A stretch of DNA of 64,000 nucleotides, taken from positions 1 through 64,000 of the forward strand of contig NZ_JANCTC010000012.1 in the NCBI RefSeq assembly GCF_024297145.1. The letters are read 5' to 3'. Positions 51,173-59,388 of the stretch are shown piece after piece (within the stretch, counting starts at the first letter, position 1; every line of letters begins with the position of its first letter). The notes under the pieces are model-generated. The model had not been told where the DNA came from, did not search any database, and was given only the letters and a program-made list of their open reading frames with translations. The DNA is from Mesorhizobium sp. LMG 17147. GTDB taxonomy: Bacteria > Pseudomonadota > Alphaproteobacteria > Rhizobiales > Rhizobiaceae. The position numbers and the translations under genes are program-made.

Positions 51173-52332
51173 AGATCGCGGTTCTCGGCGGCCTCGGCCT
51201 GCAAGGCCGGGCGGCGATCGCCGACCTCGTTGCCAGCGACGGCGTCGAGCAAGTGGTCTGTGTCGACACCGCAACCGACGGCGCTGCGCGGCTTGGCGGC
51301 CTGACCGACCTTGCCCGGGTGCGTTTCGTCGTGCCGGAGGGCGCGATCGGTCCAGCATTGGCCGATGTGATGAAGGACGTCGACGCGGTCATCGACCTGT
51401 TGCCGCAACCGCTGATGCGCGAGGCGGTGCAGGCGGCGATCGCGACGCGCACGCCGCTGGTCACCACCAATTACGGCAAGGCCATCGCCGATCTCGCGCC
51501 GGAGGCCGAAAAGGCCGGCGTCTCGATCGTCACCGAATGCGGGCTCGACCCCGGCATCGACCTTGTGCTCTACGCGCGCGCCGCAAGCCAGTTCGACACC
51601 ATCACCGCGATCGATTCCTACTGCGGCGGCATTCCCGAGCCGAAAGCGGTGGTCGAGCCGCTGCGCTACAAGGTGAGCTGGAATTTCGACATGGTTCTGG
51701 TCAGCCAGAACCGCGACAGTGTGCTGGTCGAGAATGGCGAACGGGTCGATGTGCCGGCCGCCCGCCAGCACGACAATCGTTTCATCCACGAGATCGAGGT
51801 GGCGGGGCTGGGCAGGCTGGAAGCCTTCCCCAATGGCGACGCGCCGCATTATGCCGGCATGCTTGCCGCCGCAAAGGGGCTGCAGCGCTCCGGCCGATAT
51901 TCGCTGCGCTGGCCTGGCTGGTCGGCGTTCTGGGCGCCGCTGAAGCAGCTCGGCTTCCTGTCCGAGGAAAAGGTATCCGGCACCGGTGTCAGCCCACGCG
52001 AATTCCTCGGCCGGCTGCTTGGCCCGCAACTGCAATATGGCGCCGACGAGAAGGACCTTTGCGTGATGCGCAATGTCTTTGTCGGCAGCGAAGGCGGCCG
52101 CCGCAAGACGGTGACCTCGGAGCTGGTCATCGAACGCGACCTCGCCTCCGGCCTGTTCGGCATGAGCCTTGGCGTTGGCTATCCCGCCAGCATCGTGGCG
52201 CAGATGCTGGCACGGCGTGAGATCGCCGCGCCCGGCCTGCTCAACCCACTGCTGCATGTGCCCGATGGCCGCTTCCTCGACGAGCTGGCCAGGCGCGGCA
52301 TCAAGGTCGCCGAAACGGTGAGCTGGGATTGA
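51169..52332 (+). CDS. Saccharopine-dehydrogenase-like oxidoreductase
   Basis: A 387-residue enzyme. KIAVLGGLGLQGRAAIADL is the N-terminal Rossmann nucleotide site; DVDAVIDLLPQPLMREAVQA and LVTTNYGK / SIVTECGLDPGIDLVLY are typical of the saccharopine dehydrogenase family. It overlaps the Lrp stop by 4 bp. With an amino-acid ABC importer next, a lysine-like or other amino-acid oxidation is likely but not proven. Confidence 0.9.
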   Translation: MKIAVLGGLGLQGRAAIADLVASDGVEQVVCVDTATDGAARLGGLTDLARVRFVVPEGAIGPALADVMKDVDAVIDLLPQPLMREAVQAAIATRTPLVTTNYGKAIADLAPEAEKAGVSIVTECGLDPGIDLVLYARAASQFDTITAIDSYCGGIPEPKAVVEPLRYKVSWNFDMVLVSQNRDSVLVENGERVDVPAARQHDNRFIHEIEVAGLGRLEAFPNGDAPHYAGMLAAAKGLQRSGRYSLRWPGWSAFWAPLKQLGFLSEEKVSGTGVSPREFLGRLLGPQLQYGADEKDLCVMRNVFVGSEGGRRKTVTSELVIERDLASGLFGMSLGVGYPASIVAQMLARREIAAPGLLNPLLHVPDGRFLDELARRGIKVAETVSWD

Positions 52333-52441
52333 AGATTTTCGAACGGTGGTTGCCGCCGGCAACGGCGCTGCCGCTCAAAAAGCACCCGATGGGGTGAAAC
52401 AACAAGTGGAACAACAAACGACAACAAGGAGGAATGCCCAA

Positions 52442-53230
52442 ATGAAGATTGCCAAGCTTTTCATCGCCGGACTTGCGCTCGCCGGCCTCACCGCTGCCGC
52501 CAGTGCCGGAACCCTCGACGAGATTACCAAGCGCGGTGAGTTGCGCGTTGCGGTGCAGACGCAAGGCCCGCCCTTTTCGCTGGTGGGTGCCGCCGGCGAA
52601 CGCACCGGCAGTTCGGTCGAACTCGCCGAACTGATGGCCAAGGAAATGGGCGTCAAGATCACCTTCCTCGACTTCGACTGGGACGGCCTGATCCCGGCGC
52701 TGCTGTCGGGCAAGGCCGATCTTCTGGTCGCCGACATGACTCCGACGCTGGCGCGCGGCATGAAGGTCGCCTTTACTAAGCCTTACATGTACACGGGCAG
52801 CACCGTCTTCACCAAGGCTGGGACCGCCTTCAAATCCACCGAGGACTGCAAGGCCAAAGGCACCAAGATCGCGGTGCTGCTCGGCGCCACCGGCGAGAAG
52901 GAAGCCAAGGCCGCCTTCCCCGATGCCGACATCAAGAGCTACAAGGGCGGCGGCCCGCTGCTGCTCGACGCCGTCAATAACGGCCAGGCCGATTGCGGCG
53001 TCAACGACGTCTCGGCGGTCAAGGGGCAGTCGACCGCGTACCCAGCCGGCAGCTTCAACATCATGCCGGACATGCTGTCGAAGGAGCCGCTGGCCTTTGC
53101 CACGCGCTATGACGAACAGGACCTGCTGGTCTGGATGAACCTGTTCCTCGACCAGGTCAGCCTCGACGGCCGCCTGCAGAAGAACCTCGATTACTGGGTG
53201 AATTCCGACGCCTGGAAAAAAGACCACTAA
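52442..53230 (+). CDS. Polar amino-acid ABC transporter substrate-binding protein
   Basis: A 262-residue periplasmic protein of the SBP_bac_3 class. KIAKLFIAGLALAGLTAAAS is a signal peptide with cleavage near SAG. The mature domain opens LDEITKRGELRVAVQTQGPP and contains LLSGKADLLVADMTPTLARG and ADCGVNDVSAV. ACAAGGAGGAAT precedes the ATG at 52442. A long inverted repeat follows it, before the permease genes. Confidence 0.93.
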   Translation: MKIAKLFIAGLALAGLTAAASAGTLDEITKRGELRVAVQTQGPPFSLVGAAGERTGSSVELAELMAKEMGVKITFLDFDWDGLIPALLSGKADLLVADMTPTLARGMKVAFTKPYMYTGSTVFTKAGTAFKSTEDCKAKGTKIAVLLGATGEKEAKAAFPDADIKSYKGGGPLLLDAVNNGQADCGVNDVSAVKGQSTAYPAGSFNIMPDMLSKEPLAFATRYDEQDLLVWMNLFLDQVSLDGRLQKNLDYWVNSDAWKKDH

Positions 53231-53238
53231 CGGATGGA

Positions 53239-53345
53239 GAGTAGGGAGTAGGGAGTAGGAAGTAGAAATTAGGGAGCATGGAGTGGCTGATGGCCATTCC
53301 GGACACCTTCACTACTCACTACTGCCTACTCACTACTGCCCACTC
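53239..53345. repeat. Imperfect inverted repeat between binding-protein and permease genes
   Basis: GAGTAGGGAGTAGGGAGTAG plus seven more bases at 53239-53265 pairs with the C-rich arm at 53319-53345, 23 of 27 positions matching. Each arm is itself a near-tandem repeat of 7 bases. The loop is about 53 nt. Its right end reaches 3 bases before the permease ATG. Confidence 0.75.
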
Positions 53346-53348
53346 ACC

Positions 53349-54020
53349 ATGCTCGAAAACTTCAGCTTCCGCACCATTGTCGAATATCTGCCCCTGTTCG
53401 GGCAGGGCCTCGTCACGACCGTGTGGCTGTCTGTCCTGTCCTTTGCCGGCGCGCTCGCCGTCGGCATCGTGCTCGCCGCGATGAATTTGCAGCGCGGCCG
53501 GCTGTTCCGCGTCCCGGCCAAGGCCTATATCGACGCGGTGCGCGCCACGCCCTTGCTGGCGCAGCTCTATTTCCTCTATTTCGGCCTGCCGCGGCTCGGC
53601 TTCATCCTGCCCGAGTTCGTCGTCGGCATTCTTGCCCTGTCGCTGAACAGCGGCGCCTATGTCGCCGAGATCATCCGTGCCGGCATCCTGTCGATCCCGC
53701 GCGGCCAGGTCGAGGCCGGCGTCGCTTCGGGCATGACCTATGTCCAGCGCATGCGTCTCGTCATCCTGCCGCAGGCGTTCAAGGTGACGATCCCGCCGCT
53801 GCTCGGCCAGGCAATCGTGCTGGTCAAGGATTCCGCCCTGTTGTCGCTGATCTCGGTTGCCGAGCTGACGCGCGCCGGCCAGTTGCTCGCCTCCGACCGC
53901 TTCATGCCGGCGGAAGGTTTCATCACCATCGCCGCCTTCTACCTCCTGCTCTATTACGGGCTGAAGGGACTGGCGGCGCTCTCCGGGCGCTGGCTCGGCC
54001 TCGCGGGGGCACGGGCATGA
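53349..54020 (+). CDS. Amino-acid ABC transporter permease
   Basis: A 223-residue permease of the HisM/GlnP type. TIVEYLPLFGQGLVTTVWLS at the start, YIDAVRATPLLAQLYFLYFG, and the EAA loop VEAGVASGMTYVQRMRLVIL / PQAFKVTIPPLLGQAIVLVK are typical. ATG 53349 follows an inverted repeat and lacks a clear ribosome-binding site. It overlaps the next permease by 4 bp. Confidence 0.93.
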   Translation: MLENFSFRTIVEYLPLFGQGLVTTVWLSVLSFAGALAVGIVLAAMNLQRGRLFRVPAKAYIDAVRATPLLAQLYFLYFGLPRLGFILPEFVVGILALSLNSGAYVAEIIRAGILSIPRGQVEAGVASGMTYVQRMRLVILPQAFKVTIPPLLGQAIVLVKDSALLSLISVAELTRAGQLLASDRFMPAEGFITIAAFYLLLYYGLKGLAALSGRWLGLAGARA

Positions 54021-54691
54021 TCTGGCAGCAGCTGCAAAGCATCGCCGGTAGCTATCCCCTCGCCTTGCGCGGCCTCGGCATGACCGTGGTGCTGTCGCTG
54101 ATCAGCCTGGTGCTGGGCACGCTGCTCGGCTTCTGCCTCGGCATCCTGCGCACCGGCGGCAACCGGCTGATCAGCGGCGCGATCGGCGCCTGGGTCGACC
54201 TGATCCGCGGCACGCCGTTCCTGGTGCAGATCTTCCTGATCTTCTTCATCCTGCCGGAACTCGGCATCGAGCTCGACGCCTTCACCGCCGGCATCATCGC
54301 GCTGACCAATCTGGCCGCCTGCTTCATCTGCGAGATCGTCGTCGCCGGCATCCGCTCGGTGCCGACCGGCCAGGTCGAGGCGGCGCTGGCGTCCGGCCTG
54401 TCGCGCTGGCAGCGCATGCGCCAGGTGGTGCTGCCGCAGGCGATGCGCATCGTGCTGCCGCCGCTGGTCGGGCAATATGTGCTGCTGATCAAGGATTCCT
54501 CGGTTGTCTCGGCCATCGGCCTGACCGACCTCACCCGCGTCGGCTGGCTGGTGGTGCAGCGTGTGCCGAACGGCCTGCTCGTCTTCTTCCTCGTCGGGCT
54601 CGGTTACTTCATCGTCTGCTACCCCCTGATCATGCTGGCCCGCCGGCTGGAGCAACGCATGGGTGCGGCGCATGGCGAGGTGCAGTTGTGA
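54017..54691 (+). CDS. Amino-acid ABC transporter permease
   Basis: A 224-residue permease of the same class. It begins IWQQLQSIAGSYPLALRGLG, then WVDLIRGTPFLVQIFLIFFI and VEAALASGLSRWQRMRQVVL. The ATG is inside the end of the preceding gene (ATGA overlap), and its own stop shares one base with the ATPase ATG. Two permeases form the membrane pair. Confidence 0.93.
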   Translation: MIWQQLQSIAGSYPLALRGLGMTVVLSLISLVLGTLLGFCLGILRTGGNRLISGAIGAWVDLIRGTPFLVQIFLIFFILPELGIELDAFTAGIIALTNLAACFICEIVVAGIRSVPTGQVEAALASGLSRWQRMRQVVLPQAMRIVLPPLVGQYVLLIKDSSVVSAIGLTDLTRVGWLVVQRVPNGLLVFFLVGLGYFIVCYPLIMLARRLEQRMGAAHGEVQL

Positions 54692-55449
54692 TGTCGAACC
54701 TTAGCAAAAATGGCACTGGCATGATCGAATTTCGCGGCGTCAACAAATGGTTCGGCCAGCTCAACGTGCTCAGGGATATCACGCTGAGCGTCGAGCCGCG
54801 CGAAGTGGTCGTCGTCTGCGGCCCGAGCGGCTCGGGCAAGAGCACCCTGATCCGCTGCATCAATGGCCTGGAGACGATCCGCGACGGCGACCTGACGGTC
54901 GACGGCCAGCGCCTCGGCGACGCCGCCACCAACATGACGCGGCTGCGCACCGAGATCGGCTTCGTCTTCCAGTCGTTCAATCTCTATCCGCACAAGACGG
55001 CGCTCGAGAACGTCACGCTGGCGCCGATCCATGTCCGCAAGATCCCGCGCGCCGAAGCCGAAAAGGCAGGGCGCGAGCTGCTCGCCAAGGTCGGCCTCGC
55101 CGACAAGGTGAATGCCTATCCCGCGCAGCTCTCAGGCGGCCAGCAGCAGCGCGTGGCGATCGCGCGCTGCCTCGGCATGCGCCCCAAGATCATGCTGTTC
55201 GACGAGCCGACCTCGGCCCTCGATCCCGAGATGATCTCCGAAGTGCTCGACGTCATGGTCGCGGTGGCCGAGGAAGGCATGACCATGATGGTGGTGACCC
55301 ATGAGATGGGCTTTGCCCGCAAGGTCGCACAGCGCGTCGTGTTCATGGACGCCGGTGCCATCGTCGAGAGCGGCACGCCGGACGAGTTCTTCTCCAACCC
55401 GAAGACCGACCGCAGCCGCGCTTTTCTGAGCAAGATCCTGCGGCATTAG
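54691..55449 (+). CDS. Amino-acid ABC transporter ATP-binding protein
   Basis: A 252-residue ATPase of the GlnQ/HisP type. Walker A GPSGSGKST (~46), the Q-loop VFQSFNLYPHKTALENVTLA, the signature LSGGQQQRVAIARCL, Walker B IMLFDEPTSALD, and the switch VTHEMGFARKVAQRV. It is the last gene of the operon from 50669. A start at 54721 (MIEFRGVNKWF) is also possible. Confidence 0.95.
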   Translation: MSNLSKNGTGMIEFRGVNKWFGQLNVLRDITLSVEPREVVVVCGPSGSGKSTLIRCINGLETIRDGDLTVDGQRLGDAATNMTRLRTEIGFVFQSFNLYPHKTALENVTLAPIHVRKIPRAEAEKAGRELLAKVGLADKVNAYPAQLSGGQQQRVAIARCLGMRPKIMLFDEPTSALDPEMISEVLDVMVAVAEEGMTMMVVTHEMGFARKVAQRVVFMDAGAIVESGTPDEFFSNPKTDRSRAFLSKILRH

Positions 55450-55467
55450 GGTCAACGCAGTCAGTTC

Positions 55468-55508
55468 GCTGCCGCCGATGGCCGGGACGGATGGGAAGCG
55501 GACGGTGC
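55468..55508 (+). repeat. 41-bp direct repeat, copy A
   Basis: GCTGCCGCCGATGGCCGGGA then CGGATGGGAAGCGGACGGTG and C. It lies upstream of the TrmH-like gene and matches 36 of 41 bases of the copy at 56261. Confidence 0.75.
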
Positions 55509-55587
55509 TGCGCGTTCCGCGAACAAGGTTGGCGTCTCCGGGTTGCATCGGTTAGGAAGTTAGGCATTCATCGTGAGAGAAACGGGG

Positions 55588-56238
55588 ATGGCCATGCAAG
55601 AAAGAGCCGAATCAAAGAAGTCAGTCCGCAGGCGGGCCGACGAAATCAAACAGTTTCGCTGCAAGAACCTGATTGCGGTGCTTGAGAATCCGACTGATGT
55701 GAAGAATATTGGAACGGTGATCCGGAATGTGAACGCCTTGGGTGTCGAGAAGGTTTATGTCGTCGATCCTCGCCGATCTCTGCCCGACGATTGGCAGGAT
55801 TTGCGCAATCGGAAATCGGTTTCGAAGACCTCTGTCTCTGCCGTGAAATGGACGTTCGTAAGACGCTTCGACAGCACCGATGAGTGCTTCGGCCATCTCG
55901 AAAGAAAGGGATTCAAATCGATCGTCACGTCGCCGCACGTGAAAGGCAAGGCCAGCATTTTCCTTCACGAAGGCGACTACACCACTCACAGCAAACTCGC
56001 GGTCTGGTTCGGCAGCGAAGCGATGGGTATCAGCGATCTTGCCGTCGAAAGAAGCGACATGTGCGTCTGCGTTCCGATGTTCGGAATGATCGAAAGCCTT
56101 AACCTCGGGACAAGCTCGGGGATCGTCTTGTACGAAGTCGCGAAGCAAAGACGTGAATATCAAAGCAAGTTCAGGAAGCGTGATCAAAGGGGGGAGCGAT
56201 CAACCCCGTTGCCGACCGTAATCACTCCAAAGACCTAG
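55588..56238 (+). CDS. SpoU/TrmH-family RNA methyltransferase
   Basis: About 216 residues with the SPOUT knot. KNLIAVLENPTDVKNIGTVI with RNVNALGVEKVYVVDP is the N-terminal TrmH motif 1; LAVWFGSEAMGISDLA is motif 2, and VPMFGMIESLNLGTSSGIVL motif 3, the SAM-binding knot. It 2'-O-methylates an RNA ribose, probably tRNA. GTG 55573 is an alternative start. The gene is lower in GC than its neighbours and bracketed by 41-bp direct repeats, which suggests acquisition or mobility. Confidence 0.9.
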   Translation: MAMQERAESKKSVRRRADEIKQFRCKNLIAVLENPTDVKNIGTVIRNVNALGVEKVYVVDPRRSLPDDWQDLRNRKSVSKTSVSAVKWTFVRRFDSTDECFGHLERKGFKSIVTSPHVKGKASIFLHEGDYTTHSKLAVWFGSEAMGISDLAVERSDMCVCVPMFGMIESLNLGTSSGIVLYEVAKQRREYQSKFRKRDQRGERSTPLPTVITPKT

Positions 56239-56260
56239 CTAGGCTCCAACTCATCAGCTG

Positions 56261-56301
56261 GCTGCCGCCGGTGGCCGAGATGGGTGGGAAACGGACGGTG
56301 C
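56261..56301 (+). repeat. 41-bp direct repeat, copy B
   Basis: GCTGCCGCCGGTGGCCGAGA then TGGGTGGGAAACGGACGGTG and C. It is 793 bp after copy A, downstream of the TrmH-like gene and upstream of the next gene. Confidence 0.75.
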
Positions 56302-56338
56302 GATTTCTGAGAGATCTAGTGTGCTATTACGCTTCGCC

Positions 56339-56914
56339 ATGGACATCGACGATATTCGAAATCGAGCGCAAGGCGTCGCCAAAGGTGGGGTCACGGCAGA
56401 AGAGCTGGAGTTCGCGCGCGCCATCCTGCTGAAGCGTCGAGGCGACGTGGGGTCAGCTCTGTACATTGTGGGCTTATGTGGAAGCGTGTCCGATGCTGCG
56501 CTGATCGAGAGCTATCTCCACGGGCCGGAACGAGACGTGCAAGGCGAAACTGCATTGACAGCGCTGTGCCGTTATCTCCGCCTTATTGATCGCTATCGAT
56601 CGCTTATACGCGAACTGATCATGTCGCCGACCGATATCGGATGGAGCAACAGTCGGATGGCTGCTATCCATCTCGCGCCCATCTATTTGAACGGCTTCAG
56701 AGACGATGAACTGGGCTGCCAATTGGTTGCGATATTCTGTGATCCGGACGATCCGGAGCAGTTGTCAGCTCGCGGTGCGCTGATCGAACTTTTAGCTTTA
56801 AGGAGCGAACTTAGAGATCCTTTTGGGCTGCATGTGGAAAACGGCGACATGGATGCTGGCTACATCATAAAACTGGCGCGTCAGCGCTTCGGCTGCGGAC
56901 GCAAAGTGCAGTAG
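56339..56914 (+). CDS. Hypothetical helical-repeat protein
   Basis: A 191-residue soluble, helical protein starting MDIDDIRNRAQGVAKGGVTA. Segments such as LEFARAILLKRRGDVGSALY, AALIESYLHGPERDVQGETA and RMAAIHLAPIYLNGFRDDEL look like HEAT/ARM-type helix pairs. No enzyme motif is present. A GTG six codons earlier could be the start. It follows the second 41-bp repeat. Function is unknown. Confidence 0.6.
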   Translation: MDIDDIRNRAQGVAKGGVTAEELEFARAILLKRRGDVGSALYIVGLCGSVSDAALIESYLHGPERDVQGETALTALCRYLRLIDRYRSLIRELIMSPTDIGWSNSRMAAIHLAPIYLNGFRDDELGCQLVAIFCDPDDPEQLSARGALIELLALRSELRDPFGLHVENGDMDAGYIIKLARQRFGCGRKVQ

Positions 56915-56935
56915 CCGCATAGGGCGGAAAGCCCC

Positions 56936-57093
56936 TTAGTTCTCGATGACAAAGGTGCCGTCTGTGTCTTGGTAGACGAACAACTCATGCGCAGCGACAC
57001 CTCTGTATGAACGGCAAGCTCAGTTCCGTCGGAGAAAAGAACGGAGATCCCAAACCCGTTCTTTCCTTTCAATGGAGCGGACCGACTTGCCAA
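56936..57093 (-). pseudogene. Small gene with probable frameshift
   Basis: The minus strand reads GFGISVLFSDGTELAVHTE in one frame, then in the next frame GVAAHELFVYQDTDGTFVIE, Asn and a TAA stop at 56936-56938. The two halves join naturally if one base near 57008 were missing. The second half is protein-like while the other frame there is not. It may be a decayed small gene or a sequence error. Confidence 0.35.
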
Positions 57094-57141
57094 TCATTCG
57101 GTCTTCGAAGGTTTGCACAGCACTCTTCTCGATCTTTGACA

Positions 57142-58200
57142 TCAATGGGTTTCGGCATCGGCCCTGAGCTCTGCCCTCTTCTCATCCGAGACAACGGCGA
57201 GGTCGAGCACCTTCTGCAATTCGGCGGCATGCCGGAACGACGGTTCGGCCTGGACGCCGTTGCGCACCGCATCGACAAAGCGCTGGTAGTTGGTCGCCAC
57301 CGTTCCGGCGTCCAGAACCTGCCATTTGGCGTTCTCGACGTCCTCGCCGATGCACGCTTTCAGCTCCGAGCCGCTCAGATTGTGCACGACTTCGATGCCG
57401 CCCTTGTCGCCGTAGATGCGCAGGCGGAGTTCGTTCAAATGGCCGGTTGCCCAGCGGCTGGCATGGACGACGCCGAACGCGCCATTGCTGAAATCCAGCG
57501 CCATGGTGAAACTGTCATTGGCGTCGAGATCGTACTCGCCGATCCGGTTTTCGGGCGCCTTGTCGAAGGACCGCAGGCGGCAGAACACATGGTCGATGTC
57601 GAGTGCGGCGCCATAGCTGGCGAAATCGAGGATGTGGATGCCGACGTCACCCAGCACGCCGTTGGAGCCATGGCCGCGCGACAGGCGCCACAGCCATTTC
57701 GGATCGGTGCGCCAGTCGCCCCAGAACTTGGACACCAGCCAGCTCTGCAGATAGGACGCCTCGACATGCCTGACCGTGCCGATCTCGCCAGCCAGCACCA
57801 TGGCGCGCGCTCTCTGCAGCGGCGCGACATTGCGATAGGTCAGGTTGACCATGTTGATGACGCCGGCTCGCTCGGCGGCATCGGCCATCTCACTGGCCTT
57901 CTCGAAGTTTTCGGCCAGCGGCTTTTCGCAAAGCACCGGCTTGCCCGTCGCGATCAGCATCATGGTGGTCGGATGGTGGATGCGATCGGGCGTCACGTTC
58001 GCCACCGCGTCGAACTTGCCCCAGGCCAGCGCCTCGTCCAGCGACGCGAAGCGGTTGGGGATGCCATAGATGTCCGAAAACCTGTCGACACGCGTACGGT
58101 CGAGATCGACGGCGCCAATCAGTTCGACGCCCTCGATCTTGCCGAACTGCCTGGCATGCTCCTCCGCCATCCAGCCGGTACCGAGTATCAACAGACGCAT
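57142..58200 (-). CDS. Gfo/Idh/MocA-family oxidoreductase (ThuB-like)
   Basis: A 352-residue NAD(P)-dependent sugar dehydrogenase. RLLILGTGWMAEEHARQFGK is the Rossmann start, and VLCEKPLAENFEKASEMADA holds the EKP motif with the catalytic Lys near residue 94. The C-terminal part has GHGSNGVLGDVGIHILDFAS with conserved Asp and His. It follows the thuA-like gene by 55 bp on the same strand, as ThuB follows ThuA in Sinorhizobium. Role in disaccharide oxidation inferred. Confidence 0.87.
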   Translation of the reverse strand: MRLLILGTGWMAEEHARQFGKIEGVELIGAVDLDRTRVDRFSDIYGIPNRFASLDEALAWGKFDAVANVTPDRIHHPTTMMLIATGKPVLCEKPLAENFEKASEMADAAERAGVINMVNLTYRNVAPLQRARAMVLAGEIGTVRHVEASYLQSWLVSKFWGDWRTDPKWLWRLSRGHGSNGVLGDVGIHILDFASYGAALDIDHVFCRLRSFDKAPENRIGEYDLDANDSFTMALDFSNGAFGVVHASRWATGHLNELRLRIYGDKGGIEVVHNLSGSELKACIGEDVENAKWQVLDAGTVATNYQRFVDAVRNGVQAEPSFRHAAELQKVLDLAVVSDEKRAELRADAETH

Positions 58201-58255
58201 GATTCTTATCCTTAGGACAGGGCTTTATCTTCTTGTTCGATCATGGATTTGTCGT

Positions 58256-59041
58256 CTAGCGGAAGCCGGCTTCGCCGGCGGAATGAAGCTTTCCGCCGCG
58301 CTCTACGATCGGCTCGAGCGCCTTTTCCACCGGTACGTTCGGCGCATCGAGGATGGCCGGATTGGAGCCTTGGGGGTTGTGCGCCCATCTCACCGCATTG
58401 CGCAGCACCTTGTGGACGTTGGCGTCGTGATAGGTCGGATAGGTCTCGTGACCGGGCCTGAAATAGAAGATGTTGCCGGCGCCGCGGCGATAGGTCAACC
58501 CCGACCGGAACACTTCGCCGCCTTGGAACCAGGAGATGAACACGGTCTCGAGCGGCTCCGGTACGGCGAACTGCTCGCCATACATCTCCTCGTTCTCGAG
58601 CTCGAAGTACTCGCCGATCCCGGCAGCGATCGGGTGGTTGGGGCTGGTCACCCAGAGCCGTTCGCGCTCGCCCGCCTCGCGCCATTTCAGCGTGCACGGC
58701 GTGCCCATCAGCTTCTTGAATATCTTCGAGAAATGGCCGGAATGGAGAACGATCAGCCCCATGCCTTCCCAGACGCGGCGCGCCACGCGCTCGACCACTT
58801 CGTCGGCGACGGCGCCATGGTCCTTGTGTCCCCACCACAGTAAGACGTCGGTCTCGGCGAGACGGTCGGCCGGCAGCCCATGCTCCGGCTGCTCCAGCGT
58901 TGCCCAGGACACTGATATCTTCGGGTCGAGCTTCAGTGCATTGGCGATCGTCGCATGCATGCCCTCGGGATAGATGCCCGCGACCACCTCGTTGGTCCGC
59001 TCATGAATATTCTCGCCCCAGACGACAGCGCGTATTGTCAT
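58256..59041 (-). CDS. thuA: ThuA-domain trehalose-utilisation-type protein
   Basis: A 261-residue protein with the class I glutamine amidotransferase-like fold of ThuA. It starts TIRAVVWGENIHERTNEVVA, followed by TDVLLWWGHKDHGAVADEVV, MGLIVLHSGHFSKIFKKLMG, and YRRGAGNIFYFRPGHETYPT. These fit the ThuA protein of Sinorhizobium meliloti closely, where ThuA and ThuB act on trehalose, maltitol and related sugars. The transporter genes thuEFGK are not nearby, so the symbol rests on similarity and the thuB-like neighbour. Confidence 0.85.
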   Translation of the reverse strand: MTIRAVVWGENIHERTNEVVAGIYPEGMHATIANALKLDPKISVSWATLEQPEHGLPADRLAETDVLLWWGHKDHGAVADEVVERVARRVWEGMGLIVLHSGHFSKIFKKLMGTPCTLKWREAGERERLWVTSPNHPIAAGIGEYFELENEEMYGEQFAVPEPLETVFISWFQGGEVFRSGLTYRRGAGNIFYFRPGHETYPTYHDANVHKVLRNAVRWAHNPQGSNPAILDAPNVPVEKALEPIVERGGKLHSAGEAGFR

Positions 59042-59150
59042 GATGTCCTCGTGATTGTTTGAAGCTCGAGCCGCCCCTGCGGGTCAGTCATAATATCCTC
59101 GGCCGGGAATGAAAACCTCGAGATTGGCCCAAACGTCCCCCAGCGTCGTC

Positions 59151-59360
59151 ATCCCAGGGCGAAGCAGGGGCGAAGCGACGTCGCGAAGACCCTGGGATCC
59201 ATGCCGTGACTTCTATGCGCTGCGACGGTGCAGAACCTCGATGCAAGAGGGATAAGAGGTGAAAGGGATTGCGACAGAACGGCGTCAAATCTGCATCGTT
59301 GCATTCTTCGGCTGATGCAACGGCATGGATCCCAGGGTCGCGTCCGCTCCACCCTGGGAT
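59151..59360. repeat. Long palindromic intergenic repeat element
   Basis: CCCTGGGATCCATGCCGT at 59190-59207 and its exact reverse complement at 59320-59337 flank 112 bp. Each side has its own inner pair ATCCCAGGG / CCCTGGGAT. The whole gap 59042-59388 between thuA and the DUF2778 gene contains no gene. It resembles the RIME-type mosaic repeats of rhizobia, which are non-coding. Confidence 0.75.
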
Positions 59361-59388
59361 AACAAAGCCGTAAAGGACCGCCGCGAAC

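Noticed and set aside
53239..53345. The repeated 7-base units as a CRISPR array
   Set aside because: Units are only 7 bases, with no spacers, and the two blocks are inverted to each other; no cas genes.
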